A stretch of 38,024 nucleotides of DNA from an uncultured Acetatifactor sp. (GCA_949840885.1 CATKYJ010000044.1:1-38024); one strand, 5' to 3'. Numbered from the stretch's first letter, positions 22,454 to 31,377 are shown. Notes: generated from the sequence alone by a model not told the origin. Program-made: numbers and translations.

Positions 22454-25400
22454 TCACGCAACAAAGTCTTTCTCTGTCAATATCACCATATCTTCATCGT
22501 CATATCGTCTCGCCAGAAGAATATCGAAGAAATGCCCCAGCGTCTTCCTGGAGGCCCGGTGCATCGCCTCGTCCATAATCTGTTTTACCTCCATGACTGT
22601 CACCACATGGTCTATGGTCTGCATCTCCTCAATGCGGGTGTGCAGCGCCAGCACGCCCAGATTGTCGATGGAATATTCCTTTTCCCGGGCATACTGCCGA
22701 CCGAAAGCCACCAGGGCATCATTGCTCAGCGCCTCCAGATCCACACGGGCGGTAAAATCGCCATACAGATCAGGTGTCCCCAAAAACAGCTTCTTGATGG
22801 CCTTTTGCGTGTCCTCCAAGACCACAATGATGCCGAATCTCTCCTGCTGGAGCTGTCTGTGGAGCATGGCGGCGGTCTTGACGCTCATGCCGGAGGCTTT
22901 CTGGATGATAAGGGCTCCGTTTCTGAGCTGCTCCAGAGTCTCCGCCACATTCTTTTCGTTGAGCCCCTGTCCGGACACCTTCGCCACCTTGCCGGAGAAA
23001 TTGCTGTCTGTCATGCGGATCTCCCGCATCATGTTCTTCGCCAGCGTCAGGGTGTCCATGCCCTCTTCGCCTGTAATGATGAGATTCCCTGTATAGGCCG
23101 CCATGCTGATGCCATCCAGCGCTTTCACCAGCTGTTCTCTGGAACGGCGATTCTGGATGTAGGGGGCGAAAAGCTCTTTCTCCTCCCTGGTCAGTCCTCT
23201 GACTTTTGCGTGGTCGTGCTCGGCGAAAGATTTGTCGCCTTTTTCCGGGCCGCTTTCCGTCTCCCCCGGTTCCTCAGACCTTTCCGGCCGTTCCGCCGCC
23301 TCTATCTGTTCCTGGATCTCCTCTATCTCATCAACGATATCTTCTTCCTCTATGCGGGAATCCTCAAAGAGCCGCTGATTCCTATCAGTGTCACCGGCGT
23401 TTTCCGTGCCCTCCGCTTCTTCTATTACTTCCCGGTAGTCATCCTCTTCGTATCCGGCCTGCTCGTCCCCGGCATATTCGGCCTCTTCTTCGTATTCAGC
23501 CTCGTATTCGAATTCAGCCTCGCCTATGTACTCCGGCTCATTTTCCGTGCCGTTTTCTTCCTTGTATCCGGTCTGCCCGTCCCCGGCTTCGCCATATTCC
23601 GGCTCGTCCTCAGTCCCGAATTCTTCCTCATAGTCTAAGGCATCCATATAATCCGCGTATTCATCGTTCAAAGGCTCATCTTCCGCTCCGGCTTCCGCTT
23701 CATATCCGGCATCTTCTATATATGTGTCACCCTGTTCATATGTTTCCTGCTGTTCATACGCTTCCTGCTGCACATACTCTGCTTCATCGGCTTGCCCTGC
23801 TGCATATCCAGGATTGGCTGCATCTGCATCTTCCTCCGAAAATTCCTCTTCAGCCTCTGTCCCCATTTCACCTGGCTCTGCGCCTTCCACACCGTAGAGT
23901 GCATCTTCTTCTGTATCGATATACTCCGCGTCTTCGGCCTCGCCATATCCTGCCTCTTCGGCCTCCAGCTCCTCAGCCTCGCCATACTCTACGTCCCCGG
24001 CCTCCAGTTCCCCGGTCCCGCCATATCCTGCCTCTTCGGCTGTCAGTTCCTCAGCCTCGCCATACTCCGCGTCTTCGGCCTCCAGCTCCTCAGCCTCGCC
24101 ATACTCTGCGTCCCCGGCCTCCAGTTCCCCGGCCTCGCCATATCCTGCCTCTTCCGCCTCCAGCTCCTCAGCCTCGCCATACTCCGCGTCTTCGGCCTCC
24201 AGTTCCCCGGCATACTTCGCCTCTTCGCCTGCCATACCCTGGTCCTGCTGCGCGCCGGTCTCCGCCATCGCCTGGCATGGCTCGGTCTGCTCTGCGCTGT
24301 CAATCTGCCCCGGCTCTCCCTTTTCAAGCTGCTCCAGCAGGCCGTCCCTGATATTGGCCTCGAACTCCGTAAACATAGGGCCAGTCTGAGTAAGGACATG
24401 CCTGCGCACCTCCTCCTGGCACTTCGCTTCGTTCTCTTTCTTTATCCGCTCCCACTCCACCAGAATGTCGTCCAGCTTCATCTGGCCCGTTATCTGCTTC
24501 TCAACGACAACGCTTTCCGGCAGAACCATACTGATCTGTCCGTTTGCCTCCTGGGAGAGCACCTCCGCCATCTCCCTAGGCGGCTGAGCGCTTGACAAGG
24601 ACTCTGGCGCATTTTCCTGATGCGATTCCTTTTCCTGTGGAGCCGCTTTGCAGGCGGCCTCCCCGGGTACTACAACCTCCGTCTCTTTCTCCTGCGCCAT
24701 GGCGCTTTTCTGTGTCAGGGCTCCCCCCTGCACCGTGGTGTTTTCCCGCGTCAAGGCCTCTTTCTGCCCCAGAACCCCTGCCTCGTCCGCGGTCTCTTCC
24801 GGCTCCTGCCCAAAGGCCTGTTCCCCTGGGCAGCATTCTTGCTGCGATACGGATTCTTGCCGCGGCTCATATATCCATCCGTCTGACGCTTCTGCATCCT
24901 GCGCTGCGGATTCCTCCATGGGTTCTGCGCCCTCCTGGTCCGTCTCCAGTTCCGGCAGAGCGTCCTCCATCTCTCCCGTAGCGCCGAAGAACACCTCTGA
25001 ATCCTCTATCTCATCCTCCCAGGAATCCTGGTATCCGCTTTCCTCCGGCTCCTGCGCTTCCCGGGCATAAGCCTGAGGGTTTTCCTCTGCTATAGTGCCC
25101 CTTTGAGCCATGTCCTCCGCTTCCAGCACCTCCTGGAGCCCTGCTGCCAGTTCCTCCTGGAGATTGATGGTATTATATTTCCCCACATCCATGGTCTTCA
25201 CCTGAATGTCCATTTCCTCCGACGGCACCTGTCCGGGGGCGCTTCCCCCCGCATAAGCGGCCTCCTGACCGCCCTCATCCATGTGCTCCTCCGGCAGCCA
25301 GTAAGCCTCCTGGCCGTCCAGGGATTCCTGCCCATAGCCTGCCCCGTCTTCCTCTTCCTGTACCTGTTCCGGCAGGGTTTCCTTTTCAAAACGGCGGCCA

Positions 25401-25996
25401 TAGATCTCTTTCTGGGCAGGCGTCAGCGGCTGATGGAGCATCTTCAGCTCCATGGCCTTTACCACATATTTCCCATCCCCGAACCATAAGATCAGTTCAT
25501 CGCATTCCTCCACGCAGCGGGTGGCCAGCCCTACCCTGTGGTAGAGATAGGCCAGCTCGTAGGCCCATTTTTCCCTGTAATCCCTTTTCTTCAGCTCCTC
25601 CAGCACGCTGATCCGTTCCTCTAAGCTCACCTCCTGCGCCTCGTAGAGCTTGTACTGCAAAATATAGCGGCCCGTATCCCTGGGGGCCACTTGTATGAAT
25701 TCTTTGTAGTATTTCAGAGCCTGCACGAACTCTCCCGTCTTGGTGCAGAGTTCGCAGAGAGAATAGCAGATCGTCCTGCCGCCGGGCCTCCTCTCGTAGG
25801 CCAGCAAAAGCATATTCTTCGCGTCCTCGAACCGTCTGTTTATCTTGTACAGATCGCTGACCGTACAGAGCATCATGACACTCTTTACCCTCCGCCAGTC
25901 GATGGTGTCCGCGATTTCAGCCGCCTGTACATAATTTCCCTGCCCTATCAGGGATTTTATTTCTTCCGATCTTACTTTATATTCATATTTATCCAA
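22454..25996 (-). CDS. Large protein: TPR domain, acidic repeats, AAA-like C-terminus
   Basis: 1180 residues, not recognised as a named family. Residues 1-200 have helix-pair (TPR-like) units, for example YVQAAEIADTIDW, NRRFEDAKNMLLLAYERRP and FVQALKYYKEF. Residues 210-920 are very acidic and low in complexity, including seven tandem 13-residue units. Residues 940-1180 look like a AAA-type domain (LVKALDGISMAAYTGNLIIT, LRNGALIIQKASGMS, ERFGIIVVLEDTQKAI, a sensor and lid), but the Walker A site reads GEEGMDTL, lacking the lysine. The start is TTG at 25996 with a modest GGGGCGG site. It is first in a unit with glgB, so a scaffold role is possible. No signal peptide or membrane segment. Confidence 0.6.
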   Translation of the reverse strand: MDKYEYKVRSEEIKSLIGQGNYVQAAEIADTIDWRRVKSVMMLCTVSDLYKINRRFEDAKNMLLLAYERRPGGRTICYSLCELCTKTGEFVQALKYYKEFIQVAPRDTGRYILQYKLYEAQEVSLEERISVLEELKKRDYREKWAYELAYLYHRVGLATRCVEECDELILWFGDGKYVVKAMELKMLHQPLTPAQKEIYGRRFEKETLPEQVQEEEDGAGYGQESLDGQEAYWLPEEHMDEGGQEAAYAGGSAPGQVPSEEMDIQVKTMDVGKYNTINLQEELAAGLQEVLEAEDMAQRGTIAEENPQAYAREAQEPEESGYQDSWEDEIEDSEVFFGATGEMEDALPELETDQEGAEPMEESAAQDAEASDGWIYEPRQESVSQQECCPGEQAFGQEPEETADEAGVLGQKEALTRENTTVQGGALTQKSAMAQEKETEVVVPGEAACKAAPQEKESHQENAPESLSSAQPPREMAEVLSQEANGQISMVLPESVVVEKQITGQMKLDDILVEWERIKKENEAKCQEEVRRHVLTQTGPMFTEFEANIRDGLLEQLEKGEPGQIDSAEQTEPCQAMAETGAQQDQGMAGEEAKYAGELEAEDAEYGEAEELEAEEAGYGEAGELEAGDAEYGEAEELEAEDAEYGEAEELTAEEAGYGGTGELEAGDVEYGEAEELEAEEAGYGEAEDAEYIDTEEDALYGVEGAEPGEMGTEAEEEFSEEDADAANPGYAAGQADEAEYVQQEAYEQQETYEQGDTYIEDAGYEAEAGAEDEPLNDEYADYMDALDYEEEFGTEDEPEYGEAGDGQTGYKEENGTENEPEYIGEAEFEYEAEYEEEAEYAGDEQAGYEEDDYREVIEEAEGTENAGDTDRNQRLFEDSRIEEEDIVDEIEEIQEQIEAAERPERSEEPGETESGPEKGDKSFAEHDHAKVRGLTREEKELFAPYIQNRRSREQLVKALDGISMAAYTGNLIITGEEGMDTLTLAKNMMREIRMTDSNFSGKVAKVSGQGLNEKNVAETLEQLRNGALIIQKASGMSVKTAAMLHRQLQQERFGIIVVLEDTQKAIKKLFLGTPDLYGDFTARVDLEALSNDALVAFGRQYAREKEYSIDNLGVLALHTRIEEMQTIDHVVTVMEVKQIMDEAMHRASRKTLGHFFDILLARRYDDEDMVILTEKDFVA
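23935..24215 (-). repeat. Tandem 39-bp repeats encoding a 13-residue acidic unit
   Basis: Within the TPR protein gene, about seven consecutive 39-bp units encode variants of YGEAEELEAEDAE (for example YGEAGELEAGDAE and YGEAEELTAEEAG). Substitutions are mostly D/E and A/G exchanges. Being in frame and highly similar at DNA level, they could expand or contract by slippage. Confidence 0.85.
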
Positions 25997-26067
25997 GGTA
26001 ATCCGCCCCTATCTCAAATGACCGCCCGCCAAAAGATGTTTGTCCATTTCGTTGACCATTATTCTTT

Positions 26068-26097
26068 AGTGTACCATAGTCCATACGTTTCTGTCAA
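26068..26097 (-). promoter_or_regulatory. Promoter of the TPR protein-glgB unit
   Basis: On minus, TTGACA (26097-26092), an 18-nt spacer, then TACACT (26073-26068), between rsmA and the TPR gene. The predicted start near 26061 gives a leader of about 65 nt. Confidence 0.75.
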
Positions 26098-26112
26098 AAA
26101 ATTTCAGAAAAT

Positions 26113-26967
26113 TTAAAGCCGTCCGGCAAGTTCGGCAAACTGCTCCAGGGTCAGTGCCTCCCCCCGCACCATGGCAGGAAGCCCCATTTCCTCCAAAGCT
26201 TTCGCCACTTCCTCTCTGGACGCCTTAAGTCCCGGCGCGTTCCCCAGGCTATTTGCCAGAGTCTTGCGGCGCTGGTTGAAAGAGGCCCGGATCATGGCAA
26301 ACAGCTTTCCCTCGTCTGCAACCTCCACCGGCGGCGTTTTGTACCTGGTCAGGCGGATCACGGCGCTTCCCACGCCAGGCCTGGGGATAAAGCAGTTGGG
26401 CGGCACATTGGCCACCACCTGGGGCTGTGCGTAATACTGTACTGCCAGCGAAAGGGCTCCGTACTCCTTGGTACCGGGGCCGGCCTGCATGCGCTCTGCC
26501 ACCTCTTTCTGCACCATGACCGTAATGCTCTCCAATGGAGCGCTGCCCTCCAGCAGCCCCATGACAATAGGCGTGGTGATGTAGTAAGGCAGGTTTGCCA
26601 CCACTTTCACCGGGCCTCCCCCGCCATGCTCTTCGGTGATCTGCCTTATGTCCAGCTTCAGGATATCCTCGTTGATAATTGTCACATTAGAATAGGGAGA
26701 GAGGGTCTCTTCCAGAATGGGAATCAGGTTCCTGTCGATTTCCACAGCCACCACGCTCCCCGCCCGCTCTGCCAAAAGCTGGGTCATGGTGCCGATGCCG
26801 GGGCCGATTTCCAGCACGCAGTCTTTTTCCGTCACCTGTGCCGCGCTTATGACCCTCTCCAGCACATTGGGGTCGATGAGAAAGTTCTGACCGTATTTTT
26901 TCTGAAATGTAAAGTTATGTCTCTGCAGCACCTCAATGGTGTTGCGGGGGATTCCAAGATTTGCCAT
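26113..26967 (-). CDS. rsmA: 16S rRNA dimethyladenosine transferase KsgA/RsmA
   Basis: 284 residues. It uses SAM to dimethylate two adjacent adenosines in the 3' terminal hairpin of 16S rRNA (A1518/A1519 in E. coli), a late 30S maturation step. Motifs: KKYGQNFLID near the N-terminus, the SAM-binding VLEIGPGIGTMTQLL, VVAVEID, and the catalytic NLPYYITTP; the C-terminal helical domain has FNQRRKTLANSLG. The ATG at 26967 gives the usual N-terminus (ANLGIPRNTIEVLQRHNF); its ribosome site is weak (GGAA). An upstream extension to 27030 would be basic and unlike the family. A 32-bp tandem repeat lies upstream, between this gene and the HAD gene. Confidence 0.95.
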   Translation of the reverse strand: MANLGIPRNTIEVLQRHNFTFQKKYGQNFLIDPNVLERVISAAQVTEKDCVLEIGPGIGTMTQLLAERAGSVVAVEIDRNLIPILEETLSPYSNVTIINEDILKLDIRQITEEHGGGGPVKVVANLPYYITTPIVMGLLEGSAPLESITVMVQKEVAERMQAGPGTKEYGALSLAVQYYAQPQVVANVPPNCFIPRPGVGSAVIRLTRYKTPPVEVADEGKLFAMIRASFNQRRKTLANSLGNAPGLKASREEVAKALEEMGLPAMVRGEALTLEQFAELAGRL

Positions 26968-27031
26968 TTTCTTATTCCAGTTCCGCCTCTGGAGAGGCTG
27001 TTTTATTCGGCTCTTGTCCTGCCGGCGCAAC

Positions 27032-27108
27032 GCCGTTTGCCGAGCCTGCAGCTTTCCGTGTCTGCCGTTTTCCGAGCCTGCAGCTTTCCGTGTCTGCCGT
27101 TTTCCGAT
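27032..27108. repeat. Tandem 32-bp intergenic repeat (2.4 copies)
   Basis: A 32-bp unit (gccgttttccgagcctgcag, then ctttccgtgtct) occurs at 27032-27063 with one mismatch, at 27064-27095, and partly at 27096-27108. It lies between the HAD stop and the rsmA start. The length is not a multiple of three, and no credible frame uses it. It may affect folding of the rsmA leader or simply be a slippage product. Confidence 0.75.
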
Positions 27109-27166
27109 TCATTTCGTCTTTGTCCGGACAAGCGCATCTTTACGTCGATGCCATATGTCTCATCGC

Positions 27167-27826
27167 TCACTCCGCCCCTGTCCGCTGCTTTAGAAAAGCC
27201 AGCACTTCCGTCAGATCTTTCAAAATAATATGGCTAAGCTGCCGCATCTCCTCATCGGGCGCTATCATGTCCGGCACCATGACGGGGCACATTCCCGCCC
27301 TGCTGGCTGCGCGTATTCCATTGGGGGAGTCCTCGATGGCATAGGTCTGCTCCGGCTCCGCTTTCAGCTTCTCGCAGGCCAGCAGATAGATATCGGGCCT
27401 GGGCTTGGAATGCTCCACCATGTCCCCTGTGACCACTACGGAAAAATAATCCGACAGCCCGGTCATTCTCAAATGGCTCCTCACGGACTCCCCCCTGGTG
27501 GAGGAGGCCAGTCCCACAGCATGGCCGGATTCTTTCAGCCACTCCAGGAGCTCCCGCACCCCGGGCTTTACCGGCACTCCGTTTTTGCCTATGTAGCCGC
27601 TGAACCACTCAGCGGCTTCCCTGCGGAAAAACGGATAGTCGAAATCTTCCCCATAGGCATTGAAGACGACCTGTCTGCTGTCATTGGAATTCAGGCCGAT
27701 GCACTGGGGGAACACTTCCTCCATCCCGGGCAGCCCCCACTTCTCTGCCACTGCCATCCATGCCTCCATGCAAAGCCTCTCCGTGTCGAAAAGGACGCCG
27801 TCCATATCAAAAATGACTGCTTTCAT
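27167..27826 (-). CDS. HAD-superfamily hydrolase (beta-phosphoglucomutase-like)
   Basis: 219 residues. The HAD motifs are complete: motif I FDMDGVLFDTE (nucleophile Asp and acid/base Asp), a helical cap from about 15 to 85, motif II in ASSTR, motif III lysine in HSKPRPDIY, and motif IV in IEDSPNGI. The HAD-IA cap and the D-G-V-x-x-D-T-E start are those of beta-phosphoglucomutase/phosphatase-like members. The substrate is unknown, probably a small phosphorylated sugar or related compound. The ATG at 27826 starts one base after the stop of the DHHW gene, so the two are translationally coupled. A longer frame from 27973 would overlap that gene and is rejected. Confidence 0.9.
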   Translation of the reverse strand: MKAVIFDMDGVLFDTERLCMEAWMAVAEKWGLPGMEEVFPQCIGLNSNDSRQVVFNAYGEDFDYPFFRREAAEWFSGYIGKNGVPVKPGVRELLEWLKESGHAVGLASSTRGESVRSHLRMTGLSDYFSVVVTGDMVEHSKPRPDIYLLACEKLKAEPEQTYAIEDSPNGIRAASRAGMCPVMVPDMIAPDEEMRQLSHIILKDLTEVLAFLKQRTGAE

Positions 27827-27827
27827 C

Positions 27828-28952
27828 TTACTCCACATACGCAAAATCCTCCAAAAAGTGAATGCAGTTATACAGCACCAGCACGTCCATCCCTTTCCTG
27901 GGCTTACAGTTTTCCATAAATTCATACAGCCTGCCCCTGAAATGCCTTGGATCCAGTACATAAATCTTCTCATAATGGGGTATCAGAAGCGGCACAAAGC
28001 AGTTGGCGTAGGAATCCTTGATGACGAACAGAACCTCCCCATTACGGTATTCCGTCTCTATCTCTACCAAGGCATGATTATCATCCAGGAAAAACCCGTA
28101 TTTGTTCTTTGTGTCCAGATGCAAGGGGGCATAGCAGGTATCCGTCTGTGTCTCCTCCGCCAGATCATAGGTCACCTTTAGCGGCTGTTCCAGGGTCTTC
28201 GGGAAATAATAGATGCGGTCCCCCGCCATGTTCAGATTCACTTTTGAATGCAGCGTCCCCAGAAAGTCCTCCGCCACCAGCTCCATATTCTCCGCACCGT
28301 AATCCTGCGCCTCATGCCCGGTGTGCTCCGCCCAGGCGCTGTATCCGCAGGCGGCCCCCAGGGAAGTCCAGTGGTGGTCCGTGCGGTAATAAATCTCCTC
28401 CTGTGCATGCTCCTGCAGAATGGAATACACGTCCACATAATGCTTCCCCACATGCTGCGCCACCTGATCCAAAAATCTCTTTTCGTCAAAATACGGCGCA
28501 TAGCCAGGCAGTTTGTCCGTGAGAATATTGTCCGCCGTAGGCACCAGCATCACTGTCGCGTCCCAGTCCCTGACCAGCTTCTCCAACAGCGCGATCTTCT
28601 TGTTCACCTGCACGCCGGAATAGTCCGAGGGCAGATGCCGCTCAATCAGGTATCCGTCCGAGCCCAGATAGACCCCGTTGATCTCCTTTTCCTGCAGGGC
28701 CAGATCCATGTATGTCTTGATGGTGATCCATTTGTCCCGGCTGACGAACTGATCGGTCAGATAGGTCTCGTATTTCTGGGTATAGTCCTCCCACAGGAGG
28801 GCGTCCAGCGTGAACCTGGGCTTGGAAGCCAGCACCCTGTTCTCCGTCTCCGAGAACAGGCGGTCCCCCTGTATCAGATCGGCTGCCGTGAAGACAACGA
28901 TCACCGATGCAATGATTATGATTGTAAAAAGGGCGCTTCTCTTTTCATCCAT
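27828..28952 (-). CDS. DHHW family cell-surface protein (AlgJ/AlgX-like)
   Basis: About 374 residues. One N-terminal membrane anchor (FTIIIIASVIVVFTAADLI) precedes an exported domain. The motif DHHWT (about residues 192-196) with preceding YYRTD names the family; VIKDSYANCFVPLL carries the serine-containing block of SGNH/AlgX-like acetyltransferases. These proteins work with MBOAT acyltransferases to O-acetylate secreted or wall polysaccharides, and the MBOAT gene lies directly upstream with a 61-nt gap. The ATG at 28952 is chosen with GAGG 11 nt upstream; a TTG two codons earlier is the alternative. The specific polymer cannot be named. Confidence 0.85.
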   Translation of the reverse strand: MDEKRSALFTIIIIASVIVVFTAADLIQGDRLFSETENRVLASKPRFTLDALLWEDYTQKYETYLTDQFVSRDKWITIKTYMDLALQEKEINGVYLGSDGYLIERHLPSDYSGVQVNKKIALLEKLVRDWDATVMLVPTADNILTDKLPGYAPYFDEKRFLDQVAQHVGKHYVDVYSILQEHAQEEIYYRTDHHWTSLGAACGYSAWAEHTGHEAQDYGAENMELVAEDFLGTLHSKVNLNMAGDRIYYFPKTLEQPLKVTYDLAEETQTDTCYAPLHLDTKNKYGFFLDDNHALVEIETEYRNGEVLFVIKDSYANCFVPLLIPHYEKIYVLDPRHFRGRLYEFMENCKPRKGMDVLVLYNCIHFLEDFAYVE

Positions 28953-29013
28953 CTGCAATCATTCCTCTTGACCTGTCCGGTCAATTCCTTTCGTTCTCCT
29001 GAAAGCCATTCCC

Positions 29014-30426
29014 CTAAAAACGGAAATACAGAAAAGGGTTATAAGACGCATCCACAATACCGGCAACGGACAAAAGCAGCATTGCCACCGGAATAAACTT
29101 TTCCCCGAACCGGTACAAAGCCATTTGAAACCCCGTCCTGGAATTCTTAAGATACTTGGCAATCCTTTGGGACAGCGGCGTGGAGGCGATTACGCCGATC
29201 AGGAACAGAACCAGATACTGCCGTCCCAAGTAGATACCCTGTCTGTCCATCACGCTGCCGGTCATACCTGTCAGGGCCCTTATATAGCCCAATATGCCCG
29301 CCGGCGTCTCCAGGGCGAACAGCACCCACCCTGCCACAGCCACAAGCAGCGTATACACAATGCCGATCCCCTTTGGCAGCCAGGAAAGAAGCTTTCCCAG
29401 AAACAATTTCTCCAGCGTCAGGGCAAAGGCGAACCATAATCCCCACAGCAGAAAGTTCCAGCCTGCCCCATGCCAGATGCCTGTGAGCATCCATACAATC
29501 AGAATATTCAGAAGCTGTCTGGGCCGCCCTCTCCTGCTGCCTCCCAAGGGAAAGTAGACATATTCCCGAAACCAGCTGCCCAGGGAGATATGCCATCTGC
29601 GCCAGAACTCCGTCACCGAGGCGGAAATATAGGGATAATTGAAATTCTCCGGGAACACAAAGCCCAGCATCCGCCCTAGGCCGATGGCCATGTCGGAATA
29701 CCCTGAAAAGTCGAAATAAATCTGGAAGCTAAAGGCCACAATCCCCAGCCATGCGGTGAGCATGCTCATTTCCTGGAATCTCATTTTGCTGACAAAAGCC
29801 CAGAGTTCCCCGATATTATTGGCCAGTAATACCTTTTTTGCCAGCCCCACGCAGAAGCGCTGCAGTCCCTGGCTTACATCCACAAGGGTAATCCGGCGGT
29901 TATGCAGCCGTTCCTCCACATCCCGGTACTTTACGATAGGCCCGGCGATGAGCTGGGGGAACATGGCCACATACACGCCGAAGTCCAGCAGATTCTTCTG
30001 TACCTTTGTCTGCCCTCTGTACACGTCGATGGTATAGGACATGGTCTGGAAAGTATAAAAGGAGATACCGATGGGCAGGCCCAGTTCGAAAAGCGGAAAA
30101 CTCGTTCCCAGCACCCCGTTCACGGACTGTATCAGGAAATCTGCGTATTTAAAGAAGCACAACAGCCCCAGATTGATGATCACTGAGGAGAGCAGCACCA
30201 GCCGGGCCGCCCGCTTCCCCCGCAGACGCTCCAGCAGCCGCCCATGGACATAGTCCACAACCGTGGAGAACAGCATCAGCACCACGTATACCGGTTCCCC
30301 CCAGGCATAGAAAATCAGACTCCCCAAAAAGAGGACGAGATTCTTCATCCTCTCGGGAACCAGATAATATAGAAGAAAAAACAAAGGGAAAAACCGGAAA
30401 AGGAATACTACGCTGCTGAAAACCAT
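29014..30426 (-). CDS. MBOAT family O-acyltransferase (DltB/AlgI-like)
   Basis: 470 residues with about ten membrane helices. MBOAT signature parts are PQLIAGPIVKYRDV, FDFSGYSDMAIGLGRMLGF, FWRRWHISLGSWFREYVY and the catalytic histidine in GIWHGAGWNFLLWGL (about 319). The family transfers acyl groups across the membrane to exported partners, as AlgI does for alginate and DltB for teichoic acids; absence of other dlt genes and the adjacent DHHW gene favour the AlgI-like polysaccharide O-acetylation role. The ATG at 30426 follows GGAG by 9 nt. A strong hairpin at 30491-30524 separates it from the lipoprotein gene. Confidence 0.93.
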   Translation of the reverse strand: MVFSSVVFLFRFFPLFFLLYYLVPERMKNLVLFLGSLIFYAWGEPVYVVLMLFSTVVDYVHGRLLERLRGKRAARLVLLSSVIINLGLLCFFKYADFLIQSVNGVLGTSFPLFELGLPIGISFYTFQTMSYTIDVYRGQTKVQKNLLDFGVYVAMFPQLIAGPIVKYRDVEERLHNRRITLVDVSQGLQRFCVGLAKKVLLANNIGELWAFVSKMRFQEMSMLTAWLGIVAFSFQIYFDFSGYSDMAIGLGRMLGFVFPENFNYPYISASVTEFWRRWHISLGSWFREYVYFPLGGSRRGRPRQLLNILIVWMLTGIWHGAGWNFLLWGLWFAFALTLEKLFLGKLLSWLPKGIGIVYTLLVAVAGWVLFALETPAGILGYIRALTGMTGSVMDRQGIYLGRQYLVLFLIGVIASTPLSQRIAKYLKNSRTGFQMALYRFGEKFIPVAMLLLSVAGIVDASYNPFLYFRF

Positions 30427-30490
30427 TCCTGTGTTCTCCTACTCTATGCCCATGGGGCGCTTTTTGTGCCGCAAACCCTTGTATGCTCTA

Positions 30491-30524
30491 AAGGGGCAGC
30501 CGTCTGTCAGACCGGCCGCCCCTT
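30491..30524 (-). terminator. Strong hairpin, possible terminator after the lipoprotein gene
   Basis: On minus, AAGGGGCGGCCG pairs with CGGCTGCCCCTT (12 bp, one G-U), with a further TCT/AGA extension across a bulge and a GAC loop. Only TTT precedes AGAGC afterwards, so the U-tract is short. It lies 18 nt beyond the DUF4358 gene; partial termination or mRNA 3'-end protection is likely. Confidence 0.55.
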
Positions 30525-30541
30525 ATTCCCTGGCCTGAAAC

Positions 30542-31225
30542 TTATAGCTGACTGCGGATTGCCTCGATTACCTTGTCGTTTCTCTCTTGACAGGCCTTGA
30601 CCACAGCTTCATCGCCCTGTTCTTCCACATCTGTGGTATCCCCGCCAAGCATAACGAACATCACATAATTACCGATGGTCTCAACCCGGGAAGCCTGAAT
30701 CTTTCCCAGGTTCATGGGATACTGCATAGTATCATTGACCTTTGCTTCGCGGTAAGCCTCCACGATCTCCTGGACTGTCTCCAGTTTATCCTCTTTTGCC
30801 TTGACAATCAACAGCGTGTCTACATGAGCGCTCATCATAGGCATCTCCGCCATGTAGTCATCGTACATGTCGGAGGTGATTCCGAAGCTCATCTCCAGCA
30901 TGTCAGGCTGCAGCACCATGTCCGGCCAGTATCCTCCCTCGGCGGCCTCCACCGCCGCAGCTTTCAGCTGCTCCATCTCCTGGCTCCAGCCCTCTTCGCT
31001 GCTCTCAGCCCCGTCTCCTTCGGAGCCAGCGCCGTCTGACGGCGTCTCCACAGAGGGAGTCTCCAGGGACTCTGAGGGAGCGCTCTCCGCGGAAGATTCC
31101 TCGCTGCTCTCCTGCCCGGTTGACGGTTCCGCGTCTGACGAGCCGTCTTTTCCGTTGCCGCCGCAGGCTGTCACGGAAACTGCCAGCAGGGCCGCGCACA
31201 ATAAAGCAATCGTTTTCTTTTTCAT
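30542..31225 (-). CDS. DUF4358 lipoprotein
   Basis: 227 residues. The signal sequence MKKKTIALLCAALLAVSVTAC ends in a lipobox with Cys21, so it should be a membrane-anchored lipoprotein on the outer face. Residues 25-85 are a Ser/Glu-rich linker typical of wall-spanning tethers. Residues 100-227 have the DUF4358 pattern (MLEMSFGITSDMYDDYM, VDTLLIVKAKEDKLETV, MQYPMNLGKIQASRVET). The family's role is unknown; in clostridia it is repeatedly found near MBOAT/DHHW genes, as here. Its start follows AGGAGG. Expression is likely from the extended -10 promoter at 31296-31304. Confidence 0.88.
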   Translation of the reverse strand: MKKKTIALLCAALLAVSVTACGGNGKDGSSDAEPSTGQESSEESSAESAPSESLETPSVETPSDGAGSEGDGAESSEEGWSQEMEQLKAAAVEAAEGGYWPDMVLQPDMLEMSFGITSDMYDDYMAEMPMMSAHVDTLLIVKAKEDKLETVQEIVEAYREAKVNDTMQYPMNLGKIQASRVETIGNYVMFVMLGGDTTDVEEQGDEAVVKACQERNDKVIEAIRSQL

Positions 31226-31295
31226 AAAAACCTCCTGTTTACAAATAAGTTTCTTTCTAAATCCTAGTCTGTCCCGATTTGGATTTTCTACACAC

Positions 31296-31304
31296 AGTAT
31301 ACCA
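31296..31304 (-). promoter_or_regulatory. Extended -10 promoter of the lipoprotein gene
   Basis: On minus, TGG-TATACT fits an extended -10 element; no good -35 is seen 17 nt upstream. The start near 31289 leaves a leader of about 65 nt before the lipoprotein ATG at 31225. Confidence 0.55.
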
Positions 31305-31377
31305 CAGTTTCTTCCAAAAGAAAAGACCGCAGTGACAGACTCGCACGATACCTTTTTCTAATGTGCATGTATTCCAG

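Noticed and set aside
21297..23096. 599-codon open frame on plus across glgB and the TPR gene
   Set aside because: Antisense to two supported genes, crosses their junction, and shows no domain or start signal.
23935..24215. CRISPR-like or mobile repeat
   Set aside because: The 39-bp units are in-frame codon repeats inside one protein gene with drift at synonymous and D/E, A/G positions.
23206..24351. 381-codon Pro/Arg/His-rich frame opposite the acidic repeats
   Set aside because: It is the simple complement of the Glu/Ala/Gly/Tyr repeat codons; the repetitive look is inherited from the real gene.
27827..27973. Longer start for the HAD hydrolase
   Set aside because: It would overlap the end of the DHHW gene by about 145 bases; the HAD motif I begins right after the ATG at 27826.
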